Positions 10,449 through 21,741 of a stretch of 64,000 bases of DNA are shown piece by piece (positions within the stretch are counted from its first letter, which is position 1; each line of letters opens with the position of its first letter). Location: assembly GCA_963935595.1 (NCBI GenBank), contig OZ012544.1, forward strand, positions 1,681,501 through 1,745,500. Direction: 5' to 3'. Origin of the DNA: Schoenobius gigantellus. Taxonomy: Eukaryota; Arthropoda; Insecta; Lepidoptera; Crambidae. The position numbers were made by a program, and so were the translations under genes. Under the pieces are notes generated by a model. The model was given only the letters and a program-made list of their open reading frames with translations. It was not told the origin of the DNA and searched no databases.

Positions 10449-10931
10449 TCAAAAATGATTCTTGTATGTCCCTTTCATACATGAAATAATCCCGCATACC
10501 GTCCCAATCTGCTGACGCATAGTGCCACAGACGGCGTGCTGCAACCACAGGCGACGGTTACACTGTAGGCCTGTTTCGCCAGGGAACAGCCGACAGCTGA
10601 TTTGCGCTGACTCTCCGCACGAAAGGGCCCCCGAACCCCCCCGGAAGTGGTCGCCGGGACCCACCGTCCGGTCACCAACCGGCACGACGGACCACCCCGA
10701 GATTATGCGTGGCATGATGGGGCAGCCTCACGGACTGGTTAGGTCCGCTTGGGCCCCTGTACTGTACCACGGGCGGCCAGCGGAACAGCCGTTTCTTCGG
10801 GTCTTCCTGGGCGGAGGGTCAACGCAGTCAACCTGGCACTGGGTCGACGGAAGCCCACACAAACCACACGAATCGCAGCAACGACCCCTCAAGCTCTGGC
10901 TGTGCGATGACTGATCCCGAAACGCGGACAC
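10449..10931 (-). other. GC-rich leader upstream of LINE ORF1
   Basis: This block is sharply GC-richer than its surroundings and lies directly 5' of the LINE ORF1 on the minus strand, so it is probably the element's 5' UTR/promoter or the N-terminal coding part of ORF1. One frame contains CDSCGLCGLPSTQC, a possible zinc-binding stretch, but it meets a stop near 10725. A 20-bp segment, TGTATGTCCCTTTCATACAT, occurs twice (about 10404 and 10463), suggesting a local duplication at the ORF1 start. Confidence 0.45.
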
Positions 10932-12297
10932 AAAATGCCCACTTGACGGGTTTTACGTCATGCGCACGGTGGTCGCTAACCAGTCGGGTTTTTCTTAACA
11001 GTTTGGTGAGAGCTCAGTCCTACTGGTTTATTTATAAAGGAAATGCAAAGTTGAAAATATAAAATTACACTGATTTTGTACGTTACTGATATAAAACAGG
11101 AACTCGAACACTACTTAAACGCTAAACGAGTCCGAAGCACGTTTAAGTAGAACAACGACCACTCGTAATGCGCTAAGCTTAGTCGAGTCGGGAGGCGCTA
11201 ATGACGTTGCAGTGTCTTGCTGCGGCAGCCGCAGAAACAGTTTTATTACTACAGAACACTAAACGGCATAGTTTGCTCAAAGCGCAGACAGATATAAGCA
11301 CAATTGGATTATAATACAATTTACCAATTTTAGAAACATAATTATATAAATAAACAAATATAGGTAGGTAGTTGATAAATACATTACTAGACTCTGTGTT
11401 TCACCTAAGTTTCTTGTAATAAATATTATGTACAAATTCGTAGCGGAAAGCTTAAAAGTTTCACTTTAATAACATTATAACTTGCAGAGTCACGATTGGA
11501 TTGTCATGTAATTTGAAACATGACAGTGACAGATATAAAGATTTAAAAAATACTACTGTCTGTGTATAAAGCAGTAAACGGTGACATTTGAAAAGTTGTT
11601 CTCTTATTTGACACTAAATATACTAAATTGTTTTATTTGACATTAAATATACTAAATTGTTTTATTTTTACTCGTAATTAGTGTTTGTGACATTTTATAT
11701 ATAAATAAATTAAAATAAAATATTTTGCACAACTATATGATACTGCTATATTTGATGTAGTAACAATAATAATAATATTTAGTTTGCCAGAACATGGTGC
11801 AATAGTTACCAATGCACTATTGAGTCCAGCACATTCTTTCTTTAATCGAAACGTGCAAATATTTAATATAGATTTATTTAAAAAAAATATGTAGTAAAAT
11901 TAAAATATCTTTCCATAATGTTGTTATATTAGTACCTAATTTTTAAAATTAAAGCTACTAATAATTCCTAATAATTCCTCAATGTCAATTTTACATAATA
12001 TTATTTAATGATTGAGAAATTTAACCAGGGACAATAAATGAGACTATCCAAGTTTCTTACCTGACCCTTCTAGTAAAGGCTCTTCCAATTTTTGACCAGG
12101 TGTAGAGAAAACTTTTTTGTTGTAATATGTTAGTACCTAAGAGAAAAAATGTTCTCAAATTTGTTTTTGCTGATATTTTAATAATTATGAGTGACATTAC
12201 GAGGATGAATAATATTTTTTTAGTAATGTTTTTACTTTTTGTGTCTTCGCATTTTCGTAAAAAATACTAAATACCTAACTAAAACAAATCAAGCAGA
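10932..12297. other. AT-rich gene-free stretch
   Basis: No gene or named element recognised. A short imperfect tandem pair (TTGACA(C/T)TAAATATACTAAATTGTTTTATTT) is visible near 11608-11668. Confidence 0.4.
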
Positions 12298-12590
12298 ATC
12301 CAGATAGCAATGAAACTCTACACACTTGAGGCAAGTTTGAATCACTTTCTAGTTTCACATCAACAAGCTTGCATGATGTTTGTTTTTACAATGTTGCGAT
12401 GTACATACAATATTGCCCCAACCAACTAGTCGCTTTTTTGTTAAAAGGCGACAAGTTTGTTGGGGCAATATTGTATACAGTAGTTGTATACAGTATACAG
12501 TTGTATACAGCTTTAAAAAACAAACATCACGCAAGCTAGAAACTAGAAAGTATGATTCAAACTTGCCAGACTTACCATTGCTATCTGGAT
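12298..12590. mobile_element. Fold-back (long inverted repeat) element
   Basis: Two arms of about 145 bp are imperfect reverse complements around a centre near 12444. They share ATCCAGATAGCAATG, GGCAAGTTTGAATCA, TTTCTAGTTTC, GATGTTTGTTTTT and CAATATTGCCCCAAC. The right arm also has short repeats of GTATACAGTT (12472-12510). No coding potential. Structure is that of a fold-back MITE. A target duplication was not evident. Confidence 0.8.
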
Positions 12591-14204
12591 AAAATTGTTG
12601 ATACATAGTTATTAACATTGAATAAAGTAAAATTACGGCTTAACAAAGTCAAAAGAATTCAATACTATTGTTGAAGAGATTGAATTCTATTGAGTGACTT
12701 TGTGATAGTGACAAATTGTCGAGTTTCGCTTGGGTTGGATAAGTGGTTTGAGTGGTCATAGCGTCAACACGGTAATTTGAAAACGTAGCTTGAATTATTT
12801 ATCAATGTCATTGATGTCAGTAAGTACCTGTTTACTAAGTTTACACTGTCAGCGCTTCCTCCCGCTTAGCTTCACGATCATACGCCCTATCGCTTAGCTT
12901 TCGGATCATACGATCTATTTCATTATCAGCGTTTAGCTCTGGCACTTTAACATCAACCTTAGGCCATTATCAAATCCAATTAGTCGAAGCTTGGAGGGCG
13001 CTTAAAAACTCCGCGCCATTAACAGATTCGCACGCCATACGAAGCGGATAATTTCTGTTTAATTCCAACTAAACTACATTTGTAATCGACTTGGAAACGT
13101 CCGTCAGACGAAATTGGAGGCCCGTTAGTTGTCTAACGTTAATTAGGACGGCCAGGCGTCTGAGGCGTAAGACACGAGCGTTTATTTGGTAGAAGCTTGA
13201 CGGCACAAAAGAAAGACTCACAGAAGACTCTATGTTAGTCATTTCTGTCGCAAAGCAGAGTGTCTGCAGTTTTTTTATACAAACACAGGGAAGCACTTGG
13301 CCTTCATCTGACCATTACTCAACCTGATTTTGACATTCTTAGTGTCAAATAAGTAGTATACCAATATTGCTAGTCTAGGACGTTCAAGTAGACGTTGACA
13401 TAAATTGACGTTTAGGGAAGTGGACCTTCAGGTAAGTGCAAATTCGGGGAATGTACGTTACGACGTAATAAATCGACTGGACATTCCGGTAATACAACCT
13501 AACGGGCCGAAGGTTGTATTTATTTTACAATAATTATTATGACTTAAAGAAAATAAAATTATAAATGGCGATTAAAAAAATGAGGTAAAAAATTCGACCG
13601 TCCAAGTTTCTTGTATGTTTTTCTCGCGACGGCTCTCCAATTTTTGAACAAGTAGAGTAAACTTTTGTCTGCTCTTTGTGTTTGCAGACATGTTGATTAT
13701 GTTTGGAATGTGGGAAATATAATTATAGAAGGCTTAAAATGTTTATGTAAGGTTTAGTATATTTCTTGTTTTTTTTATTCAAACTTCAGTGGCACACAAG
13801 CAAAAGAACAGGTGGAGGTAAATCACCAATCTCTCTTACTGTTTGCTCGAAACCGCTAGCACCTCAAAACTTGTCCTGCATAATAGTATTGCTGGCGATA
13901 TTTGCCCAACGCAGACCCAAATCAATTAGTGTAGAACCGTGGTTTTCCGATCGACACCTTGGACGAAAAGTTTGCTGACGTCACCTTTGCCGCCACCTTT
14001 ATTGCTGCGATGGACGTGAGCGGGTCGGTTAGTTGGTTGATGGTAGGGCTTTTGAGCCCGTCTGGTTAGCTACCACCGTCTTACCTAAGTTTGTCGCTAT
14101 ATAATAATTTGAATAACATCGATATGTTCGGATAATTAGAGGTTAGATAGTTAGTTTCTCAGTTATCGACGTGTCCAGGAGAAGCTGGCTTCCACCAAAA
14201 TCAA
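12591..14204. other. Gene-free stretch with repeat scraps
   Basis: No gene seen. Short pieces resemble family A repeats (CATTTCTGTCGCAAAGCAG at 13240) and another lepidopteran repeat (GGTAGGGCTTTTGAGCCCGT near 14041). Confidence 0.4.
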
Positions 14205-14407
14205 ACTCAAAAATCTTTATTAATTTGAAAAAAAATGTTGACTCTACACCTTCGGAAGTTGGGAGAGCCTTCTCGAGAAGAACAGGCAAGAAACTCGGAA
14301 GGTCTTATATTTTTTTGTCTCCTCTTTTAAATTGTCAACATTACAAATATTATATTTCACAAACATTTTTATTTTAACACCTTCGGCGTTATCCTCACTT
14401 ACCACTA
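14205..14407 (-). mobile_element. LINE 3' end fragment
   Basis: The minus strand ends in AATAAAGATTTTTGAGTTTG (about 14224-14205), and GAACAGGCAAGAAACTCGGAAGG (14280-14302) is a motif common in lepidopteran LINE 3' UTRs. Non-coding and 5'-truncated. Confidence 0.5.
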
Positions 14408-14420
14408 GGTGTGATAAGGC
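14408..14420. repeat. Left target-site duplication of R1 insertion
   Basis: GGTGTGATAAGGC here matches GGTGTAATAAGGC at 15370-15382 in 12 of 13 positions, directly bounding the R1 fragment. Confidence 0.8.
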
Positions 14421-15369
14421 CCCCCCCCGAACGGTGGCCCTCTTGCGACGGCCGCAGAGGGTCATAGCAACCCGGGCCGTGCGAGCTTATCGCACGGTCA
14501 GCCACGGCGCAGCCTGCGTTCTTGCGGGCCAAACGCCGTGGGATGTCGATGCACGCGTACATGCAGAGATGTATCGACATCGGGTTGCCGCTAGAGAACG
14601 GGGGGGACGATCCGCTCCCGAGGAAGTGGAGCGGGTTCGTACCCAAGCGCAGAGGGAGGCTCTGCGTCAATGGGGTGAGGCACTCGCCTTCCCAGCTGCC
14701 GGCCACCGGACGATTGAAGCGATACGTCCGGTGTTGGAGGAGTGGGTAGGGCGCCGGCAGGGCAGTCTCTCGTTCCGCATGGTGCAGGTATTGACCGGAC
14801 ATGGTTGTTTCGGTCACTACCTGCATCGGGTCGCGCGTCGGGAGGAAACGCCGCAGTGTCATCACTGCGACACTCCCGACGATACTGCCGAGCACACTCT
14901 GTTGGTGTGCTCGGCATGGCGACGCCAGCGCAGCGAACTCAACGCTGCGCTGGGAGGCGGAGACCTCTCGCTGCCGAGCATGGTCGTGGCCATGCTCCGC
15001 GGCGAGGTGGAATGGGGGGCTGTCGCCTCCTTCTGCAAGGACGTCATCTCGCAGAAGGAGGCCGCGGAGAGGGAGCGGGAGAATGATCCTCAAGCCGCTC
15101 CCATCCGCCGTAGACGGACAGGCAGGCGAAGGCGGGCATTCGCGCAAGCAATGTCCGTCTAATGACCCTGCCGTCGAGGCCTGCGTGCACGGTTGGCCCC
15201 GTGTACTGTGTTGGGATTGCCCTGGTGTTCTCGGGCAATCCCCCCTTGGCGATAGCTCGACCAGCTAGGTCGGGCTAGCCCGGGCGCGTTGGTAGTGGTA
15301 GTCGCAGTGTGGACCCTACCACGCGCGTCCATAAGGGCAGGAAGAACACCGGGGGGTTAAAAAAAAAAA
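14421..15369 (+). mobile_element. 5'-truncated R1-clade LINE insertion with TSD
   Basis: A 949-bp insertion comprises the last part of R1 ORF2, a GC-rich 3' UTR (about 15163-15358) and an 11-nt A-tail (15359-15369), flanked by a 13-bp target duplication. The start shares almost base-for-base sequence with 63578-64000 of the long R1 copy. 5' truncation plus A-tail and TSD is the signature of target-primed reverse transcription. Flanks are not 28S rDNA. Confidence 0.88.
14424..15162 (+). pseudogene. R1 ORF2 C-terminal domain
   Basis: An open frame runs from the truncation point to a stop at 15162. It covers the post-RT region of an R1-type ORF2, with RTVALLRRPQRVIATRAVRAY, a long helical stretch, and the C-terminal zinc knuckle CHHCDTPDDTAEHTLLVC (Cys-X2-Cys...His-X4-Cys, near 14850-14910). 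It ends in an Arg-rich tail (RRRRTGRRRRAF). That domain contributes to RNA/target DNA binding in R1-clade proteins. The frame also reads open upstream into flanking DNA (14332-14420), but that part is not R1. There is no RT or endonuclease here, so it cannot act alone. Confidence 0.85.
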
Positions 15370-15928
15370 GGTGTAATAAGGCTAAGAGCTTCCTTGATGT
15401 ATGTAAAAAAACAGTCACCATGCGTTCTCATCGCGGAACTAATAAACCAGGCCATGCTATACAGACCATTTCATTTACCCCACGGCACATTGAGTCAAAC
15501 AATCATAATGCTCCGACCTTAGTTTAACTATAGGAATGTAAAAATATACTGCCGTTGTTTTAGATTTTATAGGCGAAGTTTTGACGGCTGCCGCTGTGAG
15601 ACTCGTCTGGGGAATCCCTTGATTGGAAGTAAGCATTATTTATTAAAGTGCTTGATACAACTCGCCGTAATTTTCATTAGCTCATTAAACTTAATACAGC
15701 CTAAGCAGAGATTTCGTAATAATTTCCGCGTGCTTTCAGATTTTGCAAGGTATAAATTTTGTTCTGATATAATATTTTTTCCATTTATAAGATAAGATTT
15801 ACTTTCAAATTACTGAACCGATCTTAATATTGTTACATAATTAGTAAGTTTTATTATTAATTATATTTTTTAACTTTTTTATTTTCACGATTTTTTATTT
15901 TGTTAAAAATTCATTAGCTGATATAAAT
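15370..15928. other. Gene-free stretch; begins with right R1 TSD
   Basis: 15370-15382 is the right target duplication of the R1 insertion. Nothing else recognised. Confidence 0.5.
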
Positions 15929-16840
15929 ATATAGGGTGACAGGAAAAGTCGATGTATTCCTTGAAAGGGGTTATAGTACAGGTTAACCAGGGGTCAAAAA
16001 CAGTTGGTTATCGAGCTACGACGGTTTTAAAATTTTTGAGATTATTTGAGACTTGTTACCAAAAAATTAAAAAAAAAGCTACACCATTTACAATAACAAA
16101 TTGATTAATTGCGTAAAGGTGAAAAATGGGCAGTTAATTTAAATTAAAACTGTTGTCAAAAACTTACATAATTTTGAAAATAAGAGGTCTTTATTGACAA
16201 TTAAGTCGATTAATTTTTTATGTTTCTGAAAATCGACGTCAATTATTGAAAAAAATATGTATGACAGTTGGCGTAAAAACTACTAAAATAACTTGCTGGT
16301 TTTATAAGCTTTTAAAAAAGGTAAAAATATTATTTACTTTTATTAGTAGTTTTTACAGAAATTAGCAATAAGTTGCGCTGTAGGTCAACATTCATAATTT
16401 CATCTTTGAATAAAAATTGCCTGGAAAAGACAAAAGTACGAAGTAGAAATAAAGGAAATTGCATTTTAATACACAAAAGACTGAAAACTGTCATACATAT
16501 TTTTTTCAATAATTGACGTCGATTTTCAGAAAGATCATCTTAATTGTCAATAAAGACCTCTTAGTTCCAAAATTATGTAAGTTTTTGACAACAATTTTAA
16601 TTTAAATTAACCACCCATTTTCAGCTTTCTGCAATTAATCAATTTGTCATTGTAAATGGTGTAGTTTTTTTTTTAAATTTTTGGTAGCAAGTCTGAAAAA
16701 ATCTCAAAAATTTTAAAACCATCGTAGCTCTATAACCAACTGTTTTTGACCCCTGGTTAATTGGGCTTTTTTTGTTGCTTATGACCTGTACTATAATCCC
16801 TTTCAAGGAATACGTCGACTTTTCCTGTAATCCTGTATAT
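15929..16840. mobile_element. Long-TIR fold-back element (~340-bp arms)
   Basis: The left arm (about 15929-16269) and right arm (about 16486-16840) are reverse complements at high identity from ACAGGAAAAGTCGA at the tips to AAAATATGTATGACAGTT at the inner ends. The right arm has an extra ~28 bp (16755-16785). The 216-bp centre is unique and non-coding. Tips lie in a TATA-type context, consistent with a TA-like target. No transposase is present, so it is a non-autonomous element with very long TIRs. Confidence 0.85.
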
Positions 16841-17907
16841 GTATTCTGATTTCGGTGGCCTAATTGGCTTAATCATAACACTCCGACTTTAATTTTCAGA
16901 GGGGTGGAATGTTTTTCAGTGTGTAACTCACGAAATGTTTGCGGAGAATCAGGTCTGTGGCGACGAAGGAGGTCCGCTCTCGTCTCCACTGTCATTTGTT
17001 TTTTACGAAATATCAATTTGACAGAACGATTGTCAGGAGAGAGCAAATTTTCATGAAGTTGTAAAAGCATAGCTGATAAACTTATTTTAATGTAAATATA
17101 TATGTCAGCAATTTGTATTTATTACAAACATTGAAAACGACTATGTGTCTCCTTCACCACCATCCGTAAAAGTTAAATATACTTGCATTAGCCAAGTGTT
17201 CTGGTCTTAAAACATTTATCAGTTTATTACTTATTTAATAATTAGAAACTATGTCGTAATATTTGATTAAAATAATAATTATTGATGCTCCATTATACTC
17301 TGTCCATTCGTTTATTTTCTTTTTGACAGCTCGCGCCGATGAATTACCGTATTTTTCTCGGAATAAATGTACTACATTAAATGTCGTACTTTATTGACGG
17401 GTAAAGCCCACTTAGTGAAGTGCCCTGTGCATAACAAACAATCACAGACTATAAACCAGGTCTTGAAATAAGATAAATCAATTATATTGAAAAAAAATTG
17501 ACTTTTTGTGTTGTTTCCGAAAATTTAATAAAAACAAGATAAAAAATATAGCGTCTATGACTCCACGATTAATTATTTAGGTATGCAAGGAATTAAGTCA
17601 AAATCTTGGAATTTAAGTTCAAACCAAGAGTGAAGAACAATAAAAACTTATAAAATAAGTATTTATTTATTTCATACGTAATTAAAAAAAAATTATAAAC
17701 GAATAATTAATATTTAAACAGAAATTATTTCGATGCAATAAACCGATTGAAAGTTCTACTTTTATAATATCTATTATTATTTCAAGTCGAATCGGTAAAC
17801 GTGTGAGGGCGTCACTAATTTCGAATTGTTTCAAACTGTCAAAAAGAAAATAAACAAGTGGACAGAGTATATATAGTAAAGACATCGCGTCGCGTTACAA
17901 TATTAGT
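16841..17907. other. AT-rich gene-free stretch
   Basis: No gene or recognisable element seen. Confidence 0.4.
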
Positions 17908-17988
17908 AGCAGGCGGCTACGATCGTGACTCGTAGCCGGAGGACTACGACCGTAACACGTAGCAGGAGGGCTACTCTCGTAATTCGTA
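17908..17988. repeat. 27-bp minisatellite, three units
   Basis: Units begin GTAGCAGGCGGCTACG, GTAGCCGGAGGACTACG and GTAGCAGGAGGGCTACT with a constant 27-bp spacing, and a fourth partial unit follows. Each unit contains a GTAGC...GCTAC mini-hairpin. It sits at the start of a ~300-bp segment (to about 18290) that is GC-richer than its surroundings and has no recognised gene. Confidence 0.7.
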
Positions 17989-19462
17989 GCGTAAGTTACG
18001 AATCGGCATTCGCTGTACAACGCTTCAAGAATCCGTCCTCTAGTGATGCGGATATAGCGTGCGCAGCAATATTTAGCCGACAGTAAAAGGGGGCGTTCCC
18101 CATAACTTCATGTCTGGACTTAGAGAGTTGCCTACCTGTGCCGGCCAATCGAAACGTTCGGCCTGAAACGCGATTCAGAAATTTTCAGTCGACTCCGTAT
18201 ATATCATGGTTTTAATCTTGTATTATTGGGGAGTCCCCGCGCTACGTGGGAAGCCGGTAGTGGCGAGGAGCCGGTCTAAATCCTTGCTATTTAAATACTG
18301 TAAAGGGTTTAAATAAAATGAGACATTAATCAATGAAGTTAAAAAGCATACAGAGAGAAAATCTCAACACACCACCACTGTAGCGCATTTGACTCCCCTT
18401 TTTGGTGTTTTCAACTATTTTTTGCATCTATCAAGACTGTACTTGTTTCTGAAATTAAGTAAAAATAATTAAGAAAAAATATAATTATTCAAAATCAAGT
18501 ATTCTGTATCCCCATTTGGATAGAACTGAAATGATAGAGATGGCATAGGTACTGAATCAAGGTCATAGTTTATAGCTATCAGGAAGAAAAAATGCGAACA
18601 TGTTCTAAATCTAACTATTTTCAATTTATTTTCAAATATTAAAATTCAGATATCTCTTAAATTGTAAATAATATGTATACTACATACTTACAGTAGTATA
18701 GTTATTAAGTTTTTTTCGTTGCTGATTTCAATAAGTGCCTTTAAAAAAGTTTTACACATATCTTTTTTATTTATTTTCACGATCGGTTGTTCCACTTTTT
18801 TCTACTATGTATGCTTTTGTTCGCGGCTTTGACCATGAAAAAATATCAAATACGAGCCTCTAAAAGATAAAAAAAATATCACATGTCAAAAACTAGCCTA
18901 TGAATTACCTCTGTATCAAAATCCAAGACGAAGATAATTGAACTTTTTTAGCAATTTATCAGGCTTTATTCAAAAGCAAATTTCATTGATAGAACTGCAG
19001 TTTTTCCGCGACTAAGTCTTAATTTTTTACCAACAGACTTCGTAAAAAGTTACTAGTTTGGTTGTGTTAAGAATACTATTATATTATTAATTCAAGTATT
19101 TTATCATAAACATTAAAGTAAAAAAACTAAGAAATGTCTCAAAAAAAAACATGCAAATAATAATACGATTAATATCAAATAATTTTCAAGGTAAAACAGT
19201 GCGGCACAAAATTCAATATAAAAAATAATTACATGAAACTATTTTTACTTTATTTTGTGCTTCAAAGTCGGTTGTGGTCAATTAATATTTCACTAAATAA
19301 CAATTACTGTTATACGTTTTTCGTCTCTATCTCTCGGGCCTCTTACCGTACCAGCGCGTCACGAAACAGCGTAACTACCGGAACACAGTCTATTGACGAC
19401 CTTAAAGCTTCAGTTTTAATGGCGACTTTTACGTGCACAAATATTTGTTAGCGATCACTATT
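17989..19462. other. Gene-free stretch
   Basis: The first 300 bp are moderately GC-rich and could be part of an unrecognised element; the rest is AT-rich. No coding signal. Confidence 0.35.
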
Positions 19463-19849
19463 ATACCGGGTGTAACTGAACACCCCAATAACATTTAAGG
19501 GCAAATAAGTTAGATACTAAATGGACCTTTCGTGCTTGTCTGAGACCTAGAACCCCAATACTTTCAGAGTTATTTGATTTTAAACTGAAAGCAAAAACTT
19601 TCAAGTGTCAACCATAATCAGCTCTTAACACAAAAGAAATTTAAACACAAAATGACACGTGACGACGTGAGCGTAGTATTCCACGTACGCTTACGTAGGG
19701 CTTTCGGCACTTAATACCAAAAAATAATTTATTTAGTTTGTATGGGAAAAAAGTAGGTTTGTTAGCCCTAATATTCTTCCTACAGAATCTCTACTTCTGA
19801 TGGATACATACCCTTAAATGTTATTGGGGTGTTCAGTTACACCCTGTAT
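19463..19849. mobile_element. 387-bp MITE with 39-bp TIRs
   Basis: ATACCGGGTGTAACTGAACA... (19463-19501) and its inverted partner (19811-19849) match in 38 of 39 positions. The interior is non-coding. An inner pair of palindromic segments lies near 19669-19699 (CGTGAGCGTAG / CGTACGCTTACG). Short AT-rich flanks make the target duplication ambiguous. The terminal GGGTGTAAC motif is common to lepidopteran MITEs. Confidence 0.88.
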
Positions 19850-20248
19850 TTTATATGTTGTCTTTACATTTTGAGAGTTTATGTTAATTTTGACGACAAT
19901 AAGAAAGGATTGTCGACTAAAACATATGGGTAAGGTATTTTTTTTTGGGTTTTTACAATGGATCGAGCTATTGAGAGCCCGGCCAAAATTTCCACTCGGG
20001 GTCTCCGGTACGTATTGCCGAAATCATGATTTAAGTTCAGACAAAATCTACTTTTTTATTCTTGTTAATTACATTGCAGTATGGTTGATTATTGCATAGC
20101 TTCAATTGCCGTGTTCACATTACTATTTAAGGCTTTAAGCATTCACATCTCAAAAGAAATGTGAAATACCTACAATATTAAAAAATAAATAATAAGTTTG
20201 CTAAGCGGGTGTGGCAATATAAGTCAATAAAGAATCACACTGTAGCTT

Positions 20249-20260
20249 TTTGGAACATTA
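20249..20260. repeat. Left TSD of SINE
   Basis: TTTGGAACATTA is repeated exactly at 20554-20565 on the other side of the SINE. Confidence 0.85.
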
Positions 20261-20553
20261 TCATCACAGCTCATATACGTCCCCACCGAGGGGTTCGAGC
20301 CTACCCTATGTTAGGGTGATTAGGCCTTAGTCAACCACGCTGGCCCAGTGCGGATTGGTCGACTTCACATACATCATTGAATTTCTTCGCAGATGTATGC
20401 AGGTTGCCTCACGATGTTTTCCTTCACCGTAGGAGCGTCAGACAAATGTACATATGAAATTCGAAACGAAAAACACATTGGTACATGGCGGGTCTCGAAC
20501 CCCGACCCCCCGATTGGAAGGCAAGTGCCGAAACCACAGCGCCACCGACGCTC
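20261..20553 (-). mobile_element. Full-length tRNA-derived SINE
   Basis: On the minus strand the element begins at 20553 with GAGCGTCGGTGGCGCTGTGG (A-box region) and continues with GGGGTTCGAGACCC (B box, about 20490). The body follows with CCATGTACCAATGTG and ACGCTCCTACGG, and the tail with GGGCCAGCGTGGTTGAC and CATATGAGCTGTGATGA. A perfect 12-bp target duplication flanks it. The internal pol III promoter appears complete, so this copy could be transcribed. It is moved in trans by a LINE. Confidence 0.9.
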
Positions 20554-20565
20554 TTTGGAACATTA

Positions 20566-21057
20566 AGCACATTTTAATAGATTTTTAGAATACTGGTTCA
20601 TTTGTTAAAAATATTATAAGCGTATTAGCACAATAAAAAAAACTTTTAGTAAAAAATCGTTCAAAATTACGAAATCGTCGGCAAGAAAGCTTAAATTATA
20701 TATGATTAATTTTTTTAGTTACGAATAACCTAGTTTTCTGAACGGTTATTGTACTTCTATTTTTCTTTTTAATTTTATGCAGTTTTCATGCTCTGGAATT
20801 ACTATTCCCACTGGAAGTGCAAATATCGATATTTTTATCAAGTTTTGTAAAAAGGCCTGGCCTTAATAGACGTACACTTGTAGTGCAACAGCAGATGTTT
20901 TTAGCAGTTTATTTTTTTTGTTTGCTGTATTACTCTTGCAACTTGTTATTGTTGGTGAATAATAATATGTATTAGTTATTTCTTGTCATATTTATGTATT
21001 AGATTTTAAAAATTGTAAATGATTTCGATGTGAATTTTACAAGCTTTTATTTAACTT
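20566..21057. other. Gene-free stretch with direct-repeat block
   Basis: Contains the block at about 20855-20914 (GGCCTGGCCTTAATAGACGT...) that recurs in direct orientation at 22326-22385. Confidence 0.5.
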
Positions 21058-21680
21058 GCAATGTATGTAAGTATGTAAGTATGTATGTTCAGGTGGCATC
21101 TTTCAACTCAATTTTGAAGCAGATATCTTTAACCGATTGAGCTGAAATTTTGTATACACGTTCAGTTTGGATGACAATTCATGGTTGACTGTGTGACGTC
21201 ATTTTAAATCCAAGATGGCGGCATACCCAAGATGATCAATTATTTTTAATGCACCCCTACAATATGGGTATCAAATAAAAGAACTTGCTAAGAGTAACTC
21301 GAAAAATAATGTGACGTCACTATTTATCCAATATGGCGGACTTCTAAAGCTTAAAAATCAAATTTGAAGTAGATATCTTTAACATTGAGCTGAAATTTTG
21401 TATACACACACAGTTTGGATGACAATGCATGGTTAACTGTGTGACGTCATTCTAAATCTAAGATGGTGGCAAACGCAAAATGGCGGACCAATTATTTTTA
21501 ATGCACTCCTACAATATGGGTATCAAATAAAATGTCTGGCTAAGAATAACTTGAAAAATAAAGTGATATCATTATTAATCCAATATGGCGTACTTCTAAA
21601 GTTAAAAAATCAATTTTGAAGTAGATATCTTTAACCGATTGAGTTGAAATTCTGTATAGACGTTCCGGCAAACGACCTTG
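21058..21680 (+). repeat. ~251-bp tandem repeat, about 2.4 copies
   Basis: The motif GAAG(C/T)AGATATCTTTAAC starts at about 21115, 21366 and 21617. Shared blocks include GAAATTTTGTATACAC, GTGTGACGTCATT, AAGATGGCGGC and CTACAATATGGGTATCAAAT. The last block also occurs in the 120-bp arrays, so the two repeat families are related. A (GTAT)n microsatellite precedes it at 21064-21090. Confidence 0.8.
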
Positions 21681-21741
21681 CAACAATGATGCGTTGAATG
21701 AGATGAACAGAGTGAGAAACGTGTCCAGTGATAACTAAAAA

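Noticed and set aside
14395..15147. 250-codon minus-strand frame
   Set aside because: Antisense shadow of the R1 ORF2 C-terminus; the sense strand carries the zinc knuckle.
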